Shown here: positions 48,699 to 58,398 of the stretch, piece by piece | How positions within the stretch are numbered: position 1 is the first letter of the stretch | How the letters are laid out: each line of letters starts with the position of its first letter | NCBI RefSeq assembly: GCF_006007885.1 | Contig: NZ_VCRO01000002.1 | Location: 248,001 to 312,000, forward strand | Source: Alteribacter natronophilus | GTDB taxonomy: Bacteria > Bacillota > Bacilli > Bacillales > Salisediminibacteriaceae | Direction of reading: 5' to 3' | DNA length: 64,000 bases | Notes under the pieces: model-generated | The model's database searches: none | The model's input: the letters and a program-made list of their open reading frames with translations, nothing else | What the model was told of the DNA's origin: nothing | Program-made: the position numbers and the translations under genes

Positions 48699-49637
48699 GT
48701 GGAAAAAAAACCTTTAGTTTCAGTCATCGTTCCATGTTTCAATAGTGAAAGGTGGATACATGAGACATTGGGAAGTATTTTTGATCAATCATATCCAAAC
48801 ATTGAAGTAATTGTAGTAGACGATGGCTCTACAGATAACACGAAAAGTATTGTTGAAAACTATACAAATAAAGTCATGTATTATTACCAAAAAAATAAGG
48901 GCCCATCTGCCGCAAGAAACCTTGGACTAAAAAAAGCTAACGGTGAATATATTGCTTTTTTAGATTCTGATGATCTATGGGAAAAGGAAAAACTCTCTGA
49001 ACAAATTCAATTTTTAGAAAAAAATAGAGATGTTCATTTGGTTTTTTCAAATGTTACGGTGATGAATGAGGAAGGTGTATGTTTATATATTCATTCAAAT
49101 AAAGTGCCAATTGATAGAGAACAATTAGTAAAAAAGTTATTTTTGGGACAAATAACTATGAATACCCCAACAATAACTGCAAGAAAGGAATCGGTTATTA
49201 GTGTAGGGGGATTTGATGAGAAATTACCATTGAGAGAAGATCACTTTTTTTTGATGTTAATGGCTCATGAGTTTAAAGTATTTCATTTTACAAAACCTCT
49301 AGTGAAAAGAAGAGTAAATGAAAAAAGTATGAGTAATACAGTTAATGCTGATAATATTTTTGATTTAAATGAACCGTTTATCTTGAAGAGTTTTGATAAA
49401 TTTCCTTATTTGGCTAAATACAGACGTAATGTTTATTCGAGGCTTTGTATGGGGACTGGTAAAGGCTATTGGAAGACAGAAAACCGTAAAAAAAGTCTAA
49501 AGTATATGGTTAGATCATTATATTATGATCCAATTCAGGTAAGGAATTATATATTTGTCTTATTTGTGCTTTCTGGACTGAGTTATTCGAAATTAGAGAC
49601 TATTAAGCGTTCAGTTAGAACGAAAATCAAAAGCTAG
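48699..49637 (+). CDS. Glycosyltransferase family 2
   Basis: 312 residues. SVIVPCFNSERWIHETLGSIFDQSYPNIEVIVVDDGSTDNT, NKGPSAARNLGLKKANGEYIAFLDSDDLW with the metal-binding DSDD, and GGFDEKLPLREDHFFLMLMA. GTG start seven bases after AGGGGG; the frame before it lacks a site. Adds a sugar to the repeat unit. Confidence 0.92.
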   Translation: MEKKPLVSVIVPCFNSERWIHETLGSIFDQSYPNIEVIVVDDGSTDNTKSIVENYTNKVMYYYQKNKGPSAARNLGLKKANGEYIAFLDSDDLWEKEKLSEQIQFLEKNRDVHLVFSNVTVMNEEGVCLYIHSNKVPIDREQLVKKLFLGQITMNTPTITARKESVISVGGFDEKLPLREDHFFLMLMAHEFKVFHFTKPLVKRRVNEKSMSNTVNADNIFDLNEPFILKSFDKFPYLAKYRRNVYSRLCMGTGKGYWKTENRKKSLKYMVRSLYYDPIQVRNYIFVLFVLSGLSYSKLETIKRSVRTKIKS

Positions 49638-50199
49638 TATTCCTCTTTTCACAATAAGGGTTTACAGAGGCACTCCTTTTAACAAATTAGACAAGAAGTA
49701 ATTAAAGTTCGGATAGCTCATCTAACTACTGTAAATGAAAATGAGCCACGTAGCGAAGTTTTGACCCAACAATTGCTGATCACAAAAACCAGGCTTTAAA
49801 GTATTCATATATGAGTTTTAGTCTAAGTCACAGCGAAGCTGCATGTCATGGACATTAACTCTCGTTGCTTTGTAGATGCTGGAAGGGATAAGGGCACTCT
49901 AGCAGATACTTAGAATCGATTTCCGCGCTACTATTTAATGGAAATCTCGATTTTATCTCATCATCAAACATTCCAATACACACAATAAATGTAAAGTTAA
50001 TGATGACGGATGAGGGAGTTTCAATTTTAATTATGGTCACCTAATTTAATATGATCCTTGTCATGGCTTGCCTTCCGCAAAAAAAGTAGCTCTGAAGAGC
50101 GCAAACGGTGGCTCATTTTTTCTGCGATACTCATCATAACTACAAAGATATGAATTACTGATGTTAAGTGAGATATGAATGTTAAGGAGTATTAAAGAA
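49638..50199 (+). other. Gene-free stretch inside the cassette
   Basis: 562 bp without a convincing gene on either strand. Short broken frames only, one of 61 codons on the minus strand (49855-50040), with no family likeness. Composition is mixed, slightly less AT-rich than the flanking genes. Possibly the debris of a deleted gene. Confidence 0.35.
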
Positions 50200-51495
50200 A
50201 TGAAAAGTAAAATCAAAAAAATTTCTAAAAAGCCGTTTGTTCGAAATGTAATAGTCATGGCTACTGGGACAGTTGCTGCTCAATTTGTTAATTTGTTTTT
50301 ACAGCCAATTATTACTCGTATGTATGGACCTGAAGCGTATGGCTTAATGGGAGTATTTATAGCAATAGTGGCGTTGGTTGGCCCAATAGCAGCGCTAACT
50401 TATCCTATCGCTATTGTATTACCAAAAAGTGATATTGTAGCTAAGGGGTTAATTCGACTTTCCTTGTATATAACTACGGTAATTGCGTTAGTTGTGGGGC
50501 TTATCTTGCTCTTTTTTAATCATTTGATTGTAAATCTTTTTCAATTAAATAATATTGCACCCTTTTTGTATTTAGTTCCTCTAGTTATACTGTTTGCAGG
50601 CTTCCTACAAGTTACAGAACAATGGCTTATACGTACAAAACAATTTAGGATTACGGCTAAAGTTAAGTTTTACCATGCAATATTAGTTAATGGAAGTAAA
50701 GTTGGGATTGGTCTATTGCATCCAGTTGCCACAGTACTGATAATCATAACAGCTATCGGTAGTGGAGTTAAAGCTTTAATGATGATAGCATATGTAAAAA
50801 AGGCAAATTATCCAACTAGAAATGAGACAGATGATAATCAGATTTCAATAGCTGAGTTATTTAAGAAACATAGAGACTTCCCGTTGTTTAGAGCTCCCCA
50901 AGTTCTACTAAATGAAGCATCTCAAAGCCTTCCAATATTAATGTTAACCCTTTTTTTTGGACCTGCTTCTGCGGGTTTTTACACAATTTGCAGGTCAGTT
51001 ATAAGTGTACCTTCAGCTTTGATTGGTAAATCAGTAGGGGATGTATTTTACCCGCGTATAGCCGAAGCATCAAAAAATAAAGAGAACCTTACACTTTTAA
51101 TCAAAAAGGCGACTATTGGCCTTGGAATGTTAGGAATTATACCATATGGAGTCATTATTTTATTTGGTCCTTGGTTATTCAGTTTTGTATTTGGTTCAGA
51201 CTGGGGGATGGCAGGAGAATATGCAAGGTGGCTTGCTTTAGCTGGATTCTTCTCCTTTTTAAATAAACCGGGTATTAGAGCATTACCTGTTTTAAATGCG
51301 CAAGCTTTTCATTTGATATACACTGTTTTTGTTTTAATAATAAGAACAATAGCTATAGTAGTTGGATATTATTTCTTTTCAAGTGATTTAGTAGCTGTTG
51401 CTTTATTCGGATTGTCAGGAGCGGTTTTTAATACATTACTAATGTTGATAGTAATAAGTATTAGTAAAAGAAATGATAAGTTAAATCAGCGGTAA
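50200..51495 (+). CDS. Wzx-type oligosaccharide flippase
   Basis: 431 residues with about 12 membrane helices. MATE/PST superfamily (MOP): FVRNVIVMATGTVAAQFVNLFLQPIITRMYGPEAYGLMGVF, then FPLFRAPQVLLNEASQSLPILML and FGPASAGFYTICRSVISVPSALIGKSVGDVFYPRIAEA. Moves lipid-linked repeat units across the membrane for the EpsG-like polymerase. AAGGAG is 10 bases before this ATG. Confidence 0.93.
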   Translation: MKSKIKKISKKPFVRNVIVMATGTVAAQFVNLFLQPIITRMYGPEAYGLMGVFIAIVALVGPIAALTYPIAIVLPKSDIVAKGLIRLSLYITTVIALVVGLILLFFNHLIVNLFQLNNIAPFLYLVPLVILFAGFLQVTEQWLIRTKQFRITAKVKFYHAILVNGSKVGIGLLHPVATVLIIITAIGSGVKALMMIAYVKKANYPTRNETDDNQISIAELFKKHRDFPLFRAPQVLLNEASQSLPILMLTLFFGPASAGFYTICRSVISVPSALIGKSVGDVFYPRIAEASKNKENLTLLIKKATIGLGMLGIIPYGVIILFGPWLFSFVFGSDWGMAGEYARWLALAGFFSFLNKPGIRALPVLNAQAFHLIYTVFVLIIRTIAIVVGYYFFSSDLVAVALFGLSGAVFNTLLMLIVISISKRNDKLNQR

Positions 51496-52112
51496 ATAAG
51501 TATTTCCATCGAGTAGAAACTGAGCTTAGCAGGACAAAAACTGATCCACTTATATCATAACTTCTAAAACATACTTATATTTAAATCAAGAGCTCGTCAA
51601 CATTAACTGAATGAAGTACGTGTTTGTATTCTCATCGCAGAGAGCCTGAATAGTATTTTTCAGGCTTCTGCTAAAGTATTACAACAAGAAAAGCCTTAGC
51701 TGGGACCTCGGAACCTTCAAGAGTCACTAAGTAGTGGGCGTTTAATATAAATCGCAAGCAGATTCGCAGTCTTCCATAGCAGCCCTTATATCATTACTAT
51801 GCTCTCTTTTTTGGCCTACCATGGCTCAGTTGCATGGCTCTATTCAGTAAAATTAAAATCCACTTTAGTAAATTCCTGAGTTGCTAGGATTTGTAACGAA
51901 TTGTTAATATAAAGCTATTCTCTTGTTACATCAGGTAATTTTAACAATGAAAATTCAAACATTGATTTTGAACATTATTTGATACAGTAGCATTTTATAA
52001 TGCAATTCCTACTTATATCGATATAATGTTCGGGAACCCAAGGTACTGTGGACTAATTGAATGCCACAATACTTAAAAATCAATTATGATAAAAGTATTA
52101 AGGGTGGTAAAT
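51496..52112 (+). other. Gene-free stretch inside the cassette
   Basis: 617 bp without a convincing gene. One perfect hairpin AGCCTGAA/TTCAGGCT (51643-51666) is followed by TCTGC and is at best a weak terminator. The rest has no repeat or insertion-sequence end that I can recognise. Confidence 0.35.
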
Positions 52113-53147
52113 TTGCATAAATATGTAAAAGTTAATAGTAATCTATATATAAATTCAAATATTTCAATGATAAAAGTACTTATTTTATTGTTGTTTCAGT
52201 CGAAACCATTTATGGGGAGAAGTGTTCTACAAAAATCTAAAAGGTTAATAAAAGTGTTTTCATTTTTAATTTTTAACAAAATTAAAAATATAAATAACAT
52301 CAAATTACCTATAAATGGTCATATAGCAATGGTGGTTAGTGGAGAAAATTACAAAATATTTAATCTGAAAGAAAATCATGTTTATACATTATATGCAGGT
52401 GATTTTATCTTTTTTTTGAACAGGCAACTTGAAATAAGTAATGCTAATGAAATGTGTCCAAAAGTGATAGAATGGGACGAGGAGAGGAAAATTACTAAAG
52501 AGAAACTTTATAACGGCTATCACCCATTAATTAATAAAAATGATAAAATAGAAAATGAATTTGAAGATTTACTTTTAAATTTAGTTTTGAAATCTAATAT
52601 ACAGAAAGCATTTGCACCAAATTATTATAATAGGCGGTACCATGCTATCTTAGAATTAGTAAACGAAAACGCAGACTATATCATAACTGATCTACAAAAA
52701 AATAAAATAAAAACTTTCGTATCAAAAATTTATAACACCTTAGATTTAAATAGAGAATTAAATAATATATCAATACCACTCACATTAACACATGGCGATT
52801 TAAAAAGTAATAATTTGATTGAACATGAGGGCAACCTTATTTTAATTGATTGGGAATATAGTGAATATCGAACCCCGTCTTTTGATACTTTATACTTTTT
52901 ATATAACTCGAAAGATGAGATTATAATAAATCAACGAAATACTATGTTAAAAGAGATATTTCTTCGTGGGCAAATTAATGACGAATTATTGTCTTATTTT
53001 AACCTCGATGATCAAACTATAATCTATATCTTCTGTTTAGAATATATCCATTTAAGATTATTACAATCTAGACAAAGGACATTTGCTAAAGATATTGATC
53101 TGTATGTAATGAAATTTATAGACAACATAACAAAACTCGATATATAA
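52113..53147 (+). CDS. Aminoglycoside phosphotransferase/choline-kinase-like protein
   Basis: 344 residues. The C-terminal half has the kinase catalytic loop LTHGDLKSNNLIEHEGNLILIDWEYSEYRTPSFDTLYFLY (HGDxxxxN and the metal-binding D of IDWE), typical of APH and LicA-type small-molecule kinases. The N-terminal lobe is divergent and no Gly loop is clear. In a polysaccharide locus it may phosphorylate choline, ethanolamine or a sugar for polymer decoration; no cytidylyltransferase partner is nearby. The TTG at 52113 follows AAGGGTGG by five bases; upstream ATG has no site. Extremely AT-rich. Confidence 0.65.
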   Translation: MHKYVKVNSNLYINSNISMIKVLILLLFQSKPFMGRSVLQKSKRLIKVFSFLIFNKIKNINNIKLPINGHIAMVVSGENYKIFNLKENHVYTLYAGDFIFFLNRQLEISNANEMCPKVIEWDEERKITKEKLYNGYHPLINKNDKIENEFEDLLLNLVLKSNIQKAFAPNYYNRRYHAILELVNENADYIITDLQKNKIKTFVSKIYNTLDLNRELNNISIPLTLTHGDLKSNNLIEHEGNLILIDWEYSEYRTPSFDTLYFLYNSKDEIIINQRNTMLKEIFLRGQINDELLSYFNLDDQTIIYIFCLEYIHLRLLQSRQRTFAKDIDLYVMKFIDNITKLDI

Positions 53148-53227
53148 GCTTTTTAAGTTGCTATATGTTTTGGAAATCCTGCTGGAGTAGTCTGTTGATG
53201 CAAAGAAAATGGGGGAATTACTTGTCA

Positions 53228-53348
53228 ATGAAAATATTAGTCACTGGTCATCCGAGATTCAAAGGGGACCTTAGCGATCGCGGACTGTCACTATCCGGAT
53301 TTTGTCGAAGTTGGTAGTTTTAGTCTAATAAAGGTAGATAAAGAATAA
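53228..53348 (+). pseudogene. Remnant of a sugar epimerase/dehydratase gene at the right cassette junction
   Basis: MKILVTGHPRFKGDL from 53228 is the classical SDR start (MKILVTGGxGFIG) with decay, and stops at 53315-53317. In another frame 53283-53348 reads DCHYPDFVEVGSFSLIKVDKE and ends. The join looks like an N-terminal piece fused by deletion to a C-terminal piece. No intact gene is possible here. Confidence 0.5.
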
Positions 53349-53374
53349 ATTGAGTTAGAAAGGGGTAGCAGAAT

Positions 53375-54751
53375 ATGTTAAGAATTGCTGTCGCAGGAAC
53401 GGGTTACGTTGGCCTCGTAGCCGGTGCAACGTTTGCAGAAAAAGGCCATAATGTAACATGTGTAGATATTGATGAAGCTAAGGTAGAGTTGATGAAGTCA
53501 GGGGTTTCTCCGATCTATGAGGATGGTTTGCAGGAACTGATGCAGAATAACTATGCTGCCGGTAGAATCGATTACACAACAGACTATGCATCCGCCTACA
53601 AGAACGCGGATGCTATTTTTATTGGAGTGGGAACGCCTGAGCAGCTGGATGGATCGGCTAATCTTTCCTACATTGCCACCGTGGCAAGACAGATTGCAGA
53701 ATCTGTAGAGAACGACTGCCTGGTAGTTGTGAAATCAACCGTACCGGTAGGAACAAACGATAAGGTGGAACAGTTTATTGAAGACTTTCTCGTTAATGAT
53801 GTGAGAGTGGAAGTGGCATCTAATCCTGAGTTTCTCGCCCAGGGTTCTGCTGTGAAGGATACGCTGGAAGCAGAGAGGATTATCATCGGGACGGAGAGCG
53901 AATGGGCAGAAGAACTCCTGATGAACATTTACGAACCGTTCAGGCTGCCTATTGTGTCGGTTAACCGCCGATCTGCAGAGATGATTAAGTATGCGTCCAA
54001 CGATTTCCTTGCTTTGAAAATCTCCTATATGAACGATATTGCCAATCTGTGTGAGCTTGCAGGAGCAGACGTGCAGGACGTGGCTCGCGGAATGAGCTTT
54101 GACAGCCGGATCGGGGAGAAGTTTCTGAATGCCGGTATTGGGTACGGAGGATCCTGCTTTCCGAAAGATACTAAGGCGCTTGAATTTCTTGCTCAGCAGA
54201 AGGGGTACGATCTTCGTACAGTGAAGTCTGCAATCGACGTGAACAATGATCAGAAAACGATGCTCTACAAGAAAGCGAGCAAGCGGTTGATTACGTTTAA
54301 CGGGCTGAAGGTAGCTGTCCTTGGTTTAACGTTTAAACCTGGAACCGATGACCTCCGTGAAGCGCCCTCTCTTGAAAATGTACCGCTTCTTCTAGATCAG
54401 GGAGCAGACATTTTTGCGTTTGATCCGGTTGGTGCTGAAAACTTTAAGCGGGTATTTCCGGAAGGAGAGAATCGTAAAGGGACGATCACCTATGCTAATT
54501 CTGCAGAGGAAGCACTGCGGGACGCACACGTATGTTTCGTCTTTACTGAGTGGGGCGAAGTCAAGGCTCTCGTACCTCAGCAGTACCAGGATCTCATGAG
54601 CACACCGCTCGTGTACGACGGTCGTAATATCTATGCCGTTGAAGAAATGGAAGAAGCAGGAGTGGAGTATCATTCCGTCGGCAGACGATCTGCCGCAAGA
54701 GTAAGCAAAAAGGAGTCGAAGCAGCGTGAGCTACAAACCGTTAAATCCTGA
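53375..54751 (+). CDS. ugd: UDP-glucose 6-dehydrogenase
   Basis: 458 residues. VAGTGYVGLVAGATFAEKGHNVTCVDID nucleotide fold, GVGTPEQLDGSANLSYI, NPEFLAQGSAVKD, the catalytic Cys in GGSCFPKDTKAL (near residue 261) and LTFKPGTDDLREAPS. Oxidises UDP-glucose from GtaB to UDP-glucuronate. AAAGGGG before the ATG. First GC-richer gene to the right of the cassette; overlaps the epimerase gene by 26 bp, so they are coupled. Confidence 0.96.
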   Translation: MLRIAVAGTGYVGLVAGATFAEKGHNVTCVDIDEAKVELMKSGVSPIYEDGLQELMQNNYAAGRIDYTTDYASAYKNADAIFIGVGTPEQLDGSANLSYIATVARQIAESVENDCLVVVKSTVPVGTNDKVEQFIEDFLVNDVRVEVASNPEFLAQGSAVKDTLEAERIIIGTESEWAEELLMNIYEPFRLPIVSVNRRSAEMIKYASNDFLALKISYMNDIANLCELAGADVQDVARGMSFDSRIGEKFLNAGIGYGGSCFPKDTKALEFLAQQKGYDLRTVKSAIDVNNDQKTMLYKKASKRLITFNGLKVAVLGLTFKPGTDDLREAPSLENVPLLLDQGADIFAFDPVGAENFKRVFPEGENRKGTITYANSAEEALRDAHVCFVFTEWGEVKALVPQQYQDLMSTPLVYDGRNIYAVEEMEEAGVEYHSVGRRSAARVSKKESKQRELQTVKS

Positions 54752-55751
54752 TAAAGTGTACCTCGTGACGGGAGCAGCCGGCTTTATCGGCTACTACCTG
54801 TCAAAGAAGCTTCTCGATCAGGGGTGTAAAGTCATTGGCGTGGATAACGTCAATGACTACTACGATGTGAACCTGAAGCATATCCGTCTAGAGAAGCTTG
54901 AGCCCTTTGAAAAGTTTACGTTTGTTAAAGGGGATATTGCTGATAAGGATGCAGTAACATCGGTGTTTGAAGAACATAAACCGGACATCGTCGTTAACCT
55001 GGCTGCCCAGGCCGGCGTCCGCTACAGCATCGAAAACCCGGATGTGTACATTCAGAGTAACGTAGTCGGGTTCCACAATATCATTGAAGCGTGCCGCACG
55101 TACCCGGTGGATCACCTTGTTTACGCTTCTTCCAGTTCTGTTTACGGCGCCAACAAAAAAGTGCCGTTTGAGGAGACGGACTTTGTGGACAACCCGGTTT
55201 CCCTTTACGCATCAACGAAGAAATCCAATGAGCTGATGGCCCATACATACAGCCATCTCTATAACATTCCATCCACAGGTCTTCGCTTCTTTACCGTATA
55301 CGGACCAATGGGACGCCCGGATATGGCGTACTTCGGCTTTACCGAAAAGTACTTTAACGGAGAGTCCATCAAGATCTACAACAACGGTGACTTCGAGAAC
55401 GATCTGTATCGTGATTTCACGTACATCGACGACATCGTGATTGGAATCGAGCGCCTGCTCTCCAACCCGCCGGAGGAAGAGGTTCCACATAAGGTGTTTA
55501 ACATCGGGAACAACAGCCCGGAAAAGCTGATGACTTTCATTGGTGCTCTTGAGAAGGCGTTAAGTAATGCCACAGGTAAAGAAGTAGAGTTTAAGAAGGA
55601 GTTTGAACCTATTAAGCCAGGAGACGTACCTGCTACCTACGCTTCCACTGACCGTCTCAATGAAGCCGTTGGCTTCAAGCCGCAGACATCTATTCAGGAT
55701 GGATTGCAGCGGTTTGCGGATTGGTATGTGGGTTACTATAAGATAAAGTAA
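54726..55751 (+). CDS. UDP-glucuronate 4-epimerase-like NAD-dependent epimerase
   Basis: 341 residues. Extended SDR with TGAAGFIGYYLSKKLLDQG, NLAAQAGVRYSIENPDVYIQSN, SSSSVYG and the catalytic SLYASTKKSNE. The AQAGVRYS and TVYGPMGRPDMAYF blocks fit the UDP-glucuronate 4-epimerases (CapI type), making UDP-galacturonate. It directly follows the enzyme that supplies its substrate. GTG start 10 bases after GGAG. Ends the plus-strand polysaccharide locus. Confidence 0.9.
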   Translation: MSYKPLNPDKVYLVTGAAGFIGYYLSKKLLDQGCKVIGVDNVNDYYDVNLKHIRLEKLEPFEKFTFVKGDIADKDAVTSVFEEHKPDIVVNLAAQAGVRYSIENPDVYIQSNVVGFHNIIEACRTYPVDHLVYASSSSVYGANKKVPFEETDFVDNPVSLYASTKKSNELMAHTYSHLYNIPSTGLRFFTVYGPMGRPDMAYFGFTEKYFNGESIKIYNNGDFENDLYRDFTYIDDIVIGIERLLSNPPEEEVPHKVFNIGNNSPEKLMTFIGALEKALSNATGKEVEFKKEFEPIKPGDVPATYASTDRLNEAVGFKPQTSIQDGLQRFADWYVGYYKIK

Positions 55752-55762
55752 TTACAGGGATA

Positions 55763-55792
55763 AGGTCGTGATTTACGACCTCCTTCTTTGCA
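55763..55792 (+). terminator. Probable intrinsic terminator of the polysaccharide locus
   Basis: AGGTCGT (55763-55769) pairs with ACGACCT (55775-55781) around GATTT, followed by CCTTCTTTGC. The stem is short and the T tract is broken. Confidence 0.5.
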
Positions 55793-55867
55793 TTTAATGA
55801 ATGAATGTTCATTCATTTTGTGTTTGGAGATTGGGAACCGAAGGTTCCAAAGTTGTCAAAGTCTCAA

Positions 55868-56716
55868 TCAGGCCTCGTGAAGCTGAATTTTCACAAAAGC
55901 CCTGTCGTCAAAGGAGACGTTTCCTGATTTGAGCCCTTTTGTGGACCGGTATATTTTAAAGCATAAAGGATCCTCATGGAGGAGGTGTTGCAGGTGTTTC
56001 TCGGAATCAGACAGGGAACTGTGAAGAGCAGGGTAACCGTCGCTTGCTAATACAAGGAACGGCTCCTTATGATCTAACTGCATGACGAATACGGCATCAT
56101 GCTGCTCGAAAAAACCATCCAGAATAAAATGGGCGAACCTTGGAGAGAGCCGGCTGTTTTGCAGACTGATTTTTCTTTTCAGGAGAGGGAGGATGTACGC
56201 TCTGCCTGTATCGTTTTCCATTAATTCCTGAATGGTTTTACCTGATTGGATCTCCAATTCCAGAAAGAGTGACCTCGTACGGGCAAGAATCCGATCTGCT
56301 TCTGTCTCGGTTTCGTGCAGGTAACTGCTAGTCAGGAATTTACTGTCCCCTAGTGACCAGACCTGGTGATAGTGCCTGCTGTAAATGACAATCGCAGCCG
56401 AAAACCGCTCGGCTGGATTGGCGAGCATGCTGTCTGTAATACGGAGAGACTGGTAGCTGTTTAGGATCGTCTGGTTTAAGGTTTCAAATGTCAGTTTGCA
56501 GTCTGCATCCCGGGGGAGCCTTCGGACAGCATCCATTAATATATTTCTTGCGTGTCTACCGGTTGTGGTGTTTTGGATGATATTTCTGCTTTTGCTCGTG
56601 GCCCCGTCTATTACTGCAGCGAAATCGTCGGTTACAACGATCCCATCTTCGCAGTCATCGGAATTTCCGGTTTTGGAGGTTACGTTCATTTCGATAATTT
56701 TCACAGTCTTAAACAC
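55868..56716 (-). CDS. PP2C-like protein phosphatase
   Basis: 282 residues, no membrane segment. Reads as a minimal PPM-type phosphatase: NSDDCEDGIVVTDDFAAVIDGATSK (Asp at 24 and 37 as metal ligands), SAAIVIYSR and VWSLGDSKFL, LVLASDGYPAL with the second metal Asp, and a final SFDDRAFVKI. The middle has an insertion rich in Arg, Leu and Glu. Its start is only 62 bp from the divergent Nudix-like gene, which suggests shared control and function. Substrate unknown. Not similar to SpoIIE or RsbU. Confidence 0.7.
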   Translation of the reverse strand: MFKTVKIIEMNVTSKTGNSDDCEDGIVVTDDFAAVIDGATSKSRNIIQNTTTGRHARNILMDAVRRLPRDADCKLTFETLNQTILNSYQSLRITDSMLANPAERFSAAIVIYSRHYHQVWSLGDSKFLTSSYLHETETEADRILARTRSLFLELEIQSGKTIQELMENDTGRAYILPLLKRKISLQNSRLSPRFAHFILDGFFEQHDAVFVMQLDHKEPFLVLASDGYPALHSSLSDSEKHLQHLLHEDPLCFKIYRSTKGLKSGNVSFDDRAFVKIQLHEA

Positions 56717-56778
56717 CTCCTGGATTTTGGAAAAGAAAATTTGATAAGATAAATGTACTGGGAGGATGGGGGAGAAAA

Positions 56779-58047
56779 GTGATTAGAAATACGATTGATT
56801 ATTATAGTTACATTGTAAAGTTGCAGGCAAAGAAGTCAATGATTGTGGCTGTAAATGTACTGATCTTCATTTTTTCGGTCATAGCACTGCTGAACAGCTT
56901 TCGGACAGAAGGAATTGACTTTGCCATTCTGGGGATTTTCGTCCTTTCCCTATGTAAGGTTGGATGGGATTTTTATAACTTAGTAGATACTTTCAGGAGT
57001 TTTATGAAACTCGGATATGCAGAGGTTCGAAAAGAAGAGGTGAACCTCAGAGATTTAAAAATGAGTACAAAAGACAGGCAGTTGGGGTACGAATACAGGA
57101 TGGTAAGCGATAGGGAAGCTGTTATGTATTCCAAGCCCTTAAATAAGTACCTTCAGGAAGAGGATCTCACACTGAGGGTCGAACCGCACATGGAAAAGAA
57201 AGTGAAACAGTTCCTGGTGGCAAATAAAGAGACGCTGCTTCCTTTTCTGCGTCACGAATACAGGAACTCCCTCTTTCAGGGGAAGTATTTTTTCAATGAG
57301 AAGAAGCTCTGCCTTTCCAGTGACCTGAGTACTACCCCAGTTGCAATCTGTCATAAAGGATCGTATTACGATACGTTTCTTACCAACAGGGTCTGTGGAA
57401 AGCAGTTAAGATCCAACCAGGATAATACGCTCATTGCAGATGCCCGACCCCTTTTTCCAATGCAAAAGGAGAATGACCAGGATGTGATTCAGGATACGAC
57501 CAATGCGGTCATGAACAACCAGATTGGGATCTCAACGCTTGGGTTTACTTCAGATCATTATCTTGTCATTTGGACCCAGAACAGAAAGGCAAATTCCAGT
57601 AACGGACTGCTCGCCCCTACCGGCAGTGGTTCATGTGATTTTAAGGATCGGCGCGGAGAAGATTTCAAGGCCACCATTACATACGCGATGGAAAGAGAAC
57701 TTTGGGAGGAGAGCTTTCCATCAAACAAGGTTAAAATGGATCAGGTTCGGTCGGGTTGGAATACGACTGTCCTTGGGTACTTTAAGTGGGTACTGCGGGG
57801 GAACCAGCCGCAATTTCTTGGTGTCACCCGGTTATCCCAGAGATACAATGAACTGATGCCACAAAAGAAAGAAGTCTATGAAGGGACGGTGCATGCAATT
57901 GAGAATATGCCCGCCCTTCTGGAAGAAGTGGAAAAGCTTCTTTCTCGGCAGGATCTGTCTGTTCCTTTATATATGAATCTGATTTTTCTCAAGCAATATG
58001 CGGAGGACAATCCAAATGAACTTGAACGGCTGCTTTGGGGAGAGTAG
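56779..58047 (+). CDS. Membrane-anchored protein with Nudix-like core
   Basis: 422 residues. Two N-terminal membrane helices (about 19-39 and 47-65) and a cytoplasmic region. Around residue 277 APTGSGSCDFKD and at 305-312 ERELWEES look like the Nudix box core (RExxEE), though the spacing before it (Gly...Glu) is longer than the canonical 23-residue box. The strand context (TLGFTSDHYLVIWTQNR, LLAPTGSG, VLGYFKWV) suits a Nudix fold. GTG start after GGGGGAG. Divergent from the PP2C-like gene. I do not know this two-gene unit; an ADP-ribose or nucleotide signal removed by phosphatase and Nudix is one guess. Confidence 0.6.
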   Translation: MIRNTIDYYSYIVKLQAKKSMIVAVNVLIFIFSVIALLNSFRTEGIDFAILGIFVLSLCKVGWDFYNLVDTFRSFMKLGYAEVRKEEVNLRDLKMSTKDRQLGYEYRMVSDREAVMYSKPLNKYLQEEDLTLRVEPHMEKKVKQFLVANKETLLPFLRHEYRNSLFQGKYFFNEKKLCLSSDLSTTPVAICHKGSYYDTFLTNRVCGKQLRSNQDNTLIADARPLFPMQKENDQDVIQDTTNAVMNNQIGISTLGFTSDHYLVIWTQNRKANSSNGLLAPTGSGSCDFKDRRGEDFKATITYAMERELWEESFPSNKVKMDQVRSGWNTTVLGYFKWVLRGNQPQFLGVTRLSQRYNELMPQKKEVYEGTVHAIENMPALLEEVEKLLSRQDLSVPLYMNLIFLKQYAEDNPNELERLLWGE

Positions 58048-58130
58048 TAATATGGTATGGTCTGAAGCCACCCGGAGATCGTTCTCTATCTAAAGCGGAC
58101 AAACTCAATGTTTTTTATTGGACCTACACA

Positions 58131-58170
58131 ACTAAAACCACCTCAGCAAAAATGCTGAGGTGGTTTTAGT
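58131..58170 (+). terminator. Strong intrinsic terminator
   Basis: A perfect 18-bp stem, ACTAAAACCACCTCAGCA (58131-58148) with its complement (58153-58170), and an AAAA loop. T and A runs on both arms let it work in both directions. Confidence 0.9.
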
Positions 58171-58398
58171 CCCTTGCAGATTTAAACCATAGTAAGGTGG
58201 CTGAAGAAGGTGGGCACCGCGGAGCAAGAAAAATATTTCGTGAGTACAGCATTCACTTCTTACCACCATTGAAACTTTTGTACCACTCTTTGCGAGTCTA
58301 TGTACCAACGATTGCGGAACAGCTTACCACGAAAAACCTCCAATATCTCCTGCATTCTCACTCACGGTCATTAGCTTATCCTGGTCGTAAACAATCTC

